Below, one piece after another: positions 1-5,636 of a stretch of 5,636 nt of DNA. Numbering within the stretch: the first letter of the stretch is position 1; each line of letters opens with the position of its first letter. The stretch covers positions 1 to 5,636 of the forward strand of contig NZ_JASNGB010000192.1 in assembly GCF_030271215.1 (NCBI RefSeq), written 5' to 3'. The DNA is from Deinococcus rhizophilus (lineage in GTDB: Bacteria; Deinococcota; Deinococci; Deinococcales; Deinococcaceae). A program made the translations under genes and the position numbers. Under the pieces are notes generated by a model that made no database searches, was not told the origin of the DNA, and saw only the letters and a program-made list of their open reading frames with translations.

Positions 1-207
1 CAGACGTGACTTGCCCCGCGGTCCGCCCGATTGGGTTCACTCCAGTTCCTCCAGCACCTGCCGGGTGAGCGGATTGACCTCGCCCGGCTCCAGCCCCGCG
101 GACATGACCCGGAAGCGCTCCGCGCCGTGGTGTTCGAGCAGGACCTGGGCCATCTGGGAGCGGGCGGTGTTGCCGGTGCAGATGAACAGAACCGATGGGA
201 CATTCAT
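1..207 (-). pseudogene. arsC: Second arsenate reductase (LMW-phosphatase-like), frameshifted and cut by window edge
   Basis: This is an N-terminal piece of a low-molecular-weight phosphotyrosine phosphatase/arsenate reductase fold protein. Residues 10-17 read CTGNTARS, the CX5R phosphate or arsenate loop (Cys10, Arg16), followed by SQMAQ and SAGLEPG, as in this family. The start chosen is the ATG at 207-205, preceded by a strong AAGGAGG 5 nt upstream. An in-frame ATG at 222-220 overlaps the arsB stop but would place the ribosome site inside the gene. The frame stops with TGA at 39-37 after only 56 residues, while family members are usually about 130-150. Switching frame at about 40-43 gives [13 protein letters not shown] running to the edge. 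After VLEEL this fits the family pattern Gly-hydrophobic-Asn/Asp-x-x-Gly-x-x-x-Lys-like. A missing single G is the simplest reading. Whether it is a true pseudogene or a sequencing error cannot be told here. It is the last visible gene of the ars operon. Confidence 0.72.
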
Positions 208-221
208 GCCTTCCTCCTTCA

Positions 222-1520
<1,299 letters not shown>

Positions 1521-1525
1521 CAGGC

Positions 1526-1987
1526 TTACTGGGCGTTCACGGCGGGATTGTCGTCGTAGCTCGCGGGCACGGGCTGCCCGTCCCCCAGGGCCTGCACGAA
1601 GGCGCCGAACTGCCCTTCAAGCTGGTCACGGACCTCTCGCCAGCGGTCCAAGCTCCCGCCCGAGGGATCGACAAAGGGGTAATGCAAGCGGTGCGTCTTG
1701 CCTGGATAGGCCGGGCAGGCTTCAGCAGCGGAGTCGCAGACCGTGATCACATAATCGAAGTTCTGCCAGTCCGGCACGTCCCAGAGCGTCTTGCTGGTCT
1801 GTCCGTCGAGGTTCAGGCCGATCTCAGCCATGACGGTCTTGGCGTCATCCTTGACCCGGGTGGCCTCGGTTCCGGCGGACTGCACTTCGAGGTCAAGTCC
1901 GAGGCGCTGGGCAGCGGCCCGGGTTAGGGCTTCGGCCATCTGGGAGCGGGCGGAATTGTGGGTGCAGAGAATCAGGACACGGAGCAT
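1526..1987 (-). CDS. arsC: ArsC arsenate reductase, thioredoxin-coupled type
   Basis: This cytoplasmic enzyme reduces arsenate to arsenite so that ArsB can export it. Its 153 residues have the low-molecular-weight phosphatase fold. The arsenate-binding loop CTHNSARS is at 8-15 (nucleophile Cys8, Arg14). The relay cysteines are Cys84 and Cys91 in [12 protein letters not shown], with six residues between them as in the S. aureus pI258 enzyme (Cys10, Cys82, Cys89). Asp107 in FVDPSGG is at the place of the general acid. The full triad argues for an active thioredoxin-linked reductase rather than the glutaredoxin-linked E. coli type. The C-terminal tail after about residue 138 ([14 protein letters not shown]) looks extra and unstructured. 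It starts 9 bases after the arsR stop and ends 5 bases before arsB, so it is in the middle of the operon. No strong ribosome site is visible before its ATG. Confidence 0.96.
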   Translation of the reverse strand: MLRVLILCTHNSARSQMAEALTRAAAQRLGLDLEVQSAGTEATRVKDDAKTVMAEIGLNLDGQTSKTLWDVPDWQNFDYVITVCDSAAEACPAYPGKTHRLHYPFVDPSGGSLDRWREVRDQLEGQFGAFVQALGDGQPVPASYDDNPAVNAQ

Positions 1988-1996
1988 ACTCGCAAC

Positions 1997-2323
1997 CTAA
2001 CACACCGGCCCAGATTGATAGGTCAGGGGTAGTTCAGCGAGGTAGATGTCGCGCAGCAGCTCGCCACCCAGCAGGTACAGCGGCTCCGGCAACAGGCGGT
2101 AGAAGCTGTTTTTACCGCGTTGTTCCCCGACAATCAGGCCAGCGTCGCGCAGAGCCGCCAAGTGATAGGAGACCTTGCTTTGCGGCAGATTCAGCGCGGC
2201 CTCCAGGTCGCAGACGCAGCGCTCGCCCCGCGCCAGGATCCGGACGATCTCATAGCGGATGTTGTTCGCCAGCGCCTTGAGGACAGTCAGGGTCTGTGGT
2301 TCAGGGGAAGCCGCGGCAGTCAT
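1997..2323 (-). CDS. arsR: ArsR family As(III)/Sb(III)-responsive repressor
   Basis: This is a small winged-helix repressor, expected to bind the operon promoter and release it when arsenite or antimonite binds. From the ATG at 2323-2321 it is 108 residues, the normal ArsR size. The metalloid site is ERCVCDL at 34-40, with Cys36 and Cys38 in the first DNA-binding helix. The recognition helix follows as LPQSKVSYHLAALRDAGL (46-63), then the wing GEQRGKNSFYRL (67-78). The third cysteine seen in the E. coli site (CVCDLC) is Glu41 here. The only other cysteine is the last residue, Cys108. The frame is open further upstream to 2443, but that stretch does not resemble ArsR and contains the promoter. 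A TAGAAT box 7 nt before this ATG suggests a leaderless message. It is the first gene of arsR-arsC-arsB-arsC-like. Confidence 0.94.
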   Translation of the reverse strand: MTAAASPEPQTLTVLKALANNIRYEIVRILARGERCVCDLEAALNLPQSKVSYHLAALRDAGLIVGEQRGKNSFYRLLPEPLYLLGGELLRDIYLAELPLTYQSGPVC

Positions 2324-2330
2324 CAACTGG

Positions 2331-2336
2331 ATTCTA
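2331..2336 (-). promoter_or_regulatory. -10 element of the ars operon, leaderless arsR start
   Basis: On the minus strand the hexamer reads TAGAAT, four of six matches in a row-compatible TANNNT pattern, and is followed by 7 bases and then the arsR ATG. Transcription would therefore begin at or within a base or two of the ATG, with no ribosome-binding site, as described for many Deinococcus genes. I see no convincing -35 hexamer at the usual spacing. A short inverted repeat, GCGA-AA-TCGC (2349-2358), overlaps the -35 region and could be part of an operator, but it is short. Confidence 0.55.
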
Positions 2337-2514
2337 TCACTCGGCGTAGCGAAATCGCGTTGGCCGACTGCATGCTGCATCCGTTCGCAAGCTTTGTTCC
2401 GGGAGCTGAGGCAGTGGGGCTGGCCACCGTTGACTGGTCCCAAATCCCTGATGCCTGCCCGTACACCCTACGGCCGTTGATCCGGTGACCGACGAAAGAG
2501 TCCTGCTTCTGACC

Positions 2515-2533
2515 TCAGGCTCGGGTATACCCG
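2515..2533 (+). repeat. Palindromic element, copy 1 (CGGGTATACCCG)
   Basis: Bases 2522-2533 read CGGGTATACCCG, a perfect 12-bp palindrome. With the preceding TCAGGCT it resembles, in inverted orientation, the element at 3719-3737: TCAGGC-TCGGGTATACCC here against TCAGGCGTTGGGTATACCC there, one gap and one mismatch. The two copies flank the winged-helix and membrane-protein genes, each just beyond the 3' end of one gene. Each copy also lies upstream of the next transcription unit (arsR or sulP) in the same orientation relative to that unit. It could be an operator, an end of a small mobile cassette, or chance. Confidence 0.45.
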
Positions 2534-2554
2534 CTGACACCCTTATCCTGACTC

Positions 2555-3262
2555 TCAGGCGTCGCCGCTGTCCTCGCGGGCGTGCTCCAGTCCAGGGACG
2601 TTCGTGGTGTCGGCCAGGAAGATGCCCAGCAGGAACGGCACCTCGCCCGCGCGGCCCGCGTACCGATCGTGCAACGCGCGCAGTTCCCCCTGCAGTTCGC
2701 GTGCGTCGCCCGGCGAGAGGTGCAGCAGGTGCCACCCGCTCACCATCACCGGCGCCGCCTCGCCCAGGTCGGTCCACAGGACGCCGTCTTCCCGCATGAT
2801 CCGGAAGAACACGTCGCCGCTGGGCGCATGGGCCGTGACGAAGCCCCACCCATGCTGGTCGAACGGTGCGCGCTGGAACGTCCGCCCAATCGCTGTCTCG
2901 AACAGCTCGAGGTGCTGCGCGCGGTTGTGCCGACCGACCGTCTCGGGCGGCACCAGCGAGAACGGCACGAAAAAAGTGTCCGAGGTTGCGCGGTACAGTC
3001 GCACCGCGCGGCCCGCTCGCGGTCGGCTGTCCTGCACGGTAAGCAGTCCGGCACGCTCGAGGCGCCGGACGCGCTTGAAGAGCCATTCGGTTGTCACACC
3101 GAGCGTGCGGGCGGCGTCGGCTATGCCCCGCGCCTCGGGCGTGAACACATCGAGCAGCCGCAGCCACGCGCGGTCCATAAGCAATCGCGCCTGGAGGGCG
3201 CTGTCGACGCGGTAAGGCCTACTTTCTGGGACGTCTTGCACAGCAAGTTGAGGATACGGCAA
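2555..3262 (-). CDS. Winged-helix (ArsR-like) transcriptional regulator with C-terminal effector domain
   Basis: This is a probable cytoplasmic DNA-binding regulator of 235 residues; ligand and targets are unknown. The N-terminal part (about 20-95) looks like an ArsR-type winged helix: QARLLMDRAWLRLLDVF as first helix, IADAARTLGVTTEWLFKRV as helix-turn-helix (47-65), RRLERAGLL, then a wing ending RAVRLYRA at 85-92. The rest (about 96-235) is a mixed domain with HLLHLSPGDARELQGEL (178-194) and PFLLGIFLA (209-217), likely for dimerisation or sensing. There is no metal-binding cysteine pair. The start is the TTG at 3262-3260, with a weak AGG 4 nt before it. GTG at 3244 and ATG at 3178 are alternatives, but the ATG would cut into the first helix. 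Its start faces the membrane-protein gene with 9 bases between, so the two probably share control. It could regulate that partner. I do not recognise a named homologue. Confidence 0.8.
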   Translation of the reverse strand: MPYPQLAVQDVPESRPYRVDSALQARLLMDRAWLRLLDVFTPEARGIADAARTLGVTTEWLFKRVRRLERAGLLTVQDSRPRAGRAVRLYRATSDTFFVPFSLVPPETVGRHNRAQHLELFETAIGRTFQRAPFDQHGWGFVTAHAPSGDVFFRIMREDGVLWTDLGEAAPVMVSGWHLLHLSPGDARELQGELRALHDRYAGRAGEVPFLLGIFLADTTNVPGLEHAREDSGDA

Positions 3263-3266
3263 GGTG
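3261..3266 (+). promoter_or_regulatory. Ribosome-binding site that sets the membrane-protein start
   Basis: AAGGTG lies 5 bases before the ATG at 3272 and supports that start over the far longer open frame reaching back to 2582. The site overlaps the TTG start codon of the opposite-strand regulator gene. Confidence 0.6.
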
Positions 3267-3271
3267 CCTGC

Positions 3272-3688
3272 ATGCCCCAGGATGCTGCCGGACGCTGGCT
3301 CTTGACTGCGAGTGCCGCGCTGCTGTTCACGCTCGGTCTGCCTCTGCTGTTCGCGGCCGACCTAACCGCCGCCTGGCTCGGCGCGCCCTCCGTGGCCGGT
3401 GAGGCGCTGGCACAACTCGCCGCGAGTGGGCTGCTGGGCCTGGGCGTCATCAACTGGTGGGGGCGCGGCAACCCCATCGGCGGGATCTACGGGCGACCGC
3501 TGGGCCTGGGGAACTTGCTGTGCCTCATGTCGGCCGCGGCGTCGCTGGGCCGGGTAACGCTGGTAGGGGAGCTTCCCGGCGTGGCGTGGGTGGTGGTGCT
3601 GGTCTTGACGGGACTGACGCTGGCCTTCGCCTGGCGGATGGTCCTGTGGCGGCCCCGAAGGCTACCCGGGCAGATTCCTGGCCTGTGA
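3272..3688 (+). CDS. Small four-helix integral membrane protein, unknown function
   Basis: This protein of 138 residues has four likely membrane segments: about 9-30 (LLTASAALLFTLGLPLLFAA), 44-62, 76-95 and 103-123. A short basic tail, WRPRRLPGQ (126-134), should sit in the cytoplasm. The conserved-looking loop NWWGRGNPIGGIYGRPLGLGN (61-81) between helices 2 and 3 recalls small uncharacterised membrane proteins with a GGIYGR-type motif. I cannot name a family or a function. The first helix is preceded by MPQDAAGRW, so it is more likely a membrane anchor than a cleaved signal. It is divergent from the winged-helix regulator with start codons 9 bases apart, a layout typical of a regulator controlling its neighbour. 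No downstream gene is close enough to form an operon: sulP lies 367 bases away. Confidence 0.82.
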   Translation: MPQDAAGRWLLTASAALLFTLGLPLLFAADLTAAWLGAPSVAGEALAQLAASGLLGLGVINWWGRGNPIGGIYGRPLGLGNLLCLMSAAASLGRVTLVGELPGVAWVVVLVLTGLTLAFAWRMVLWRPRRLPGQIPGL

Positions 3689-3715
3689 AGCTGCAAAGAG
3701 GAGACGTTCGTCCAA

Positions 3716-3737
3716 TTGGGGTATACCCAACGCCTGA
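3716..3737 (+). repeat. Palindromic element, copy 2 (GGGTATACCC)
   Basis: Bases 3719-3728 read GGGTATACCC, a perfect 10-bp palindrome. The same stretch can fold as TTGGG (3716-3720), loop GTATA, CCCAA (3726-3730). It is followed by AACGCCTGA, and this whole unit matches copy 1 at 2515-2533 on the opposite strand. It lies 30 bases after the membrane-protein stop. There is no T-run, so an intrinsic terminator is unlikely. Confidence 0.45.
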
Positions 3738-3884
3738 ATTCTCCTTCTCTGGAGCAGCCTGAGGCAGTCGCCAGCGCCGCCCGGTCTGCCAGCCCGCTCT
3801 CCTCCGTTACAGGCGATCCCGTGCTGGTGTGAGTGGCCGACCAGGTCAGGATCCGCCTACCCGGTCCGTCCAGAATGGCGCTGC

Positions 3885-4036
3885 TTCCCTTGTCCCAGGG
3901 AAAGGGTTGCGGCATACTGCCGGAGCCGCGGGCGCGGCGTCCCGTCTGAGTGACGCCCCCGACGATAACCGAACCGAAGTGGTCTCCCGATCCTTCAGCC
4001 TCCCCAGCGGGCTCTCCTCCCGCTGCCGGTTGTCAC
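3885..4036 (+). promoter_or_regulatory. Hairpin cluster upstream of sulP, possible structured leader
   Basis: Several inverted repeats follow one another: TTCCCT/AGGGAA (3885-3890 with 3897-3902), CGGCA/TGCCG (3910-3914 with 3918-3922), GGCGTC/GACGCC (3936-3941 with 3952-3957) and a perfect 7-bp stem CAGCGGG/CCCGCTG (4005-4011 with 4019-4025). A longer pairing is also possible: GTGAC (3950-3954) plus AACCG (3967-3971) on the left arm with the uninterrupted CGGTTGTCAC (4027-4036) on the right. It would enclose the 7-bp hairpin and compete with the third one. The last arm ends 19 bases before the sulP ATG. This could be an RNA leader or simply GC-rich DNA; no known riboswitch class is recognised. 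Confidence 0.3.
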
Positions 4037-4046
4037 GGCGCCCTCC

Positions 4047-4052
4047 GAGGTG
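4047..4052 (+). promoter_or_regulatory. Ribosome-binding site that decides the sulP start
   Basis: GAGGTG begins at 4047. It is 5 bases from GAGG to the ATG at 4056, a good spacing. The in-frame GTG at 4050 is inside this site, so it is unlikely to be the start codon. Confidence 0.6.
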
Positions 4053-4055
4053 CAC

Positions 4056-5567
<1,512 letters not shown>

Positions 5568-5618
5568 AAGCAGATCAAGGAAGCCCCGGGAGGGTTCTGG
5601 CAACTTAACCTGAGTGAG
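5568..5618. other. Short spacer between sulP and the tRNA-like end
   Basis: A weak hairpin, GAA-(G)-CCC with GGG-TTC (5580-5597), lies just after the sulP stop. It has a bulge and no following T-run, so it is only a poor terminator candidate. Nothing else is recognised. Confidence 0.4.
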
Positions 5619-5636
5619 GCCGGAGTAGCTCAGCAG
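5619..5636 (+). tRNA. 5' end of a tRNA gene, cut by the window edge
   Basis: The last 18 bases read GCCGGAG-TA-GCTC-AG-CAG. This fits tRNA positions 1-18: a 7-base acceptor arm, the invariant T8, A9, a D-stem of GCTC, then A14, G15 and a G at 18. The TAGCTCAG block is the classic start of many bacterial tRNAs. The anticodon lies beyond the window, so the amino acid is unknown. The acceptor partner and T-arm cannot be checked, so chance similarity is possible. Confidence 0.65.

Larger units (their letters stand above)
2324..2554. other. Non-coding gap between the regulator gene and arsR
   Basis: This stretch of 231 bases has no gene I can support. It contains the arsR -10 box at its left end and a 12-bp perfect palindrome near its right end (2522-2533). 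A short CCTGA-CTC-TCAGG inverted repeat (2547-2559) overlaps the end of the winged-helix gene and has no T-run, so I do not call it a terminator. Open frames in both directions here have no recognisable protein character. Confidence 0.6.
3689..4055. other. Non-coding region between the membrane-protein gene and sulP
   Basis: These 367 bases have no gene I can support. The first 50 bases hold the second palindromic element. Bases 3738-3884 show nothing definite beyond a short CTCC/GGAG pairing. Bases 3885-4036 carry a cluster of inverted repeats (listed separately) that ends close to the sulP start. I find no convincing -35/-10 pair, so the sulP promoter is not located. The open frames crossing the region are out-of-frame artefacts of high GC. 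Confidence 0.6.

Noticed and set aside
2324..2443. N-terminal extension of ArsR by 40 residues from an upstream ATG
   Set aside because: The extra stretch has no ArsR character and contains the -10 box; the 108-residue form has the normal family length.
2582..3271. Upstream part of the long plus-strand open frame that ends with the membrane protein
   Set aside because: It is antisense to the regulator gene; the ribosome site and the membrane-protein character begin only at the ATG at 3272.
2515..3737. Insertion sequence bounded by the inverted palindromes
   Set aside because: No transposase is present and no clear target-site duplication is visible outside the repeats, so I list repeats only.
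5580..5597. Intrinsic terminator after sulP
   Set aside because: The stem is short and bulged, with no run of T residues after it.

Overview
The window is a compact, high-GC bacterial segment. Its main content is an arsenic-resistance operon on the minus strand (arsR, arsC, arsB, then a second arsC-like reading frame at the left edge). A divergent pair follows (a winged-helix regulator and a small membrane protein), then a SulP-family anion transporter with a STAS domain on the plus strand. The last 18 bases look like the 5' end of a tRNA gene. A Deinococcus or close relative is my best guess. The reasons are the GC-rich genes and a TANNNT -10 element sitting 7 nt before the arsR ATG, the arrangement of leaderless genes described in Deinococcus. 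This is an inference and was not checked against any database.

Layout. Bases 1-207 (minus) hold the second arsenate reductase-like frame. A premature stop interrupts it after 56 codons, but the adjacent frame continues plausible family sequence to the window edge, so a one-base loss or a sequencing error is likely. Bases 222-1520 (minus) are arsB, 1526-1987 (minus) arsC, and 1997-2323 (minus) arsR. The genes are 5, 9 and 14 bases apart, so they probably share one transcript starting at the arsR promoter. Bases 2324-2554 are non-coding and hold that promoter and a 12-bp palindrome. Bases 2555-3262 (minus) and 3272-3688 (plus) are a head-to-head pair whose start codons are only 9 bases apart. 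Bases 3689-4055 are non-coding; they hold a second GGGTATACCC palindrome and a run of hairpins leading to the SulP gene at 4056-5567. Bases 5568-5618 are short and non-coding, followed by the partial tRNA.

How the genes work together. ArsR would sense As(III) or Sb(III) through its CVC site and release the operon. ArsC reduces arsenate to arsenite using its three-cysteine relay. ArsB exports the arsenite. The second ArsC-like protein would be an additional phosphatase-fold reductase, if intact. The SulP transporter moves an inorganic anion (bicarbonate or sulfate are the family's usual options), with no sequence-level proof of a link to arsenic. The regulator and membrane-protein pair is of unknown role. 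I do not see a clear novel multi-gene system. The best leads are the frameshift, the tightly overlapping divergent pair, the shared palindromic element, and the hairpin-rich leader before sulP.
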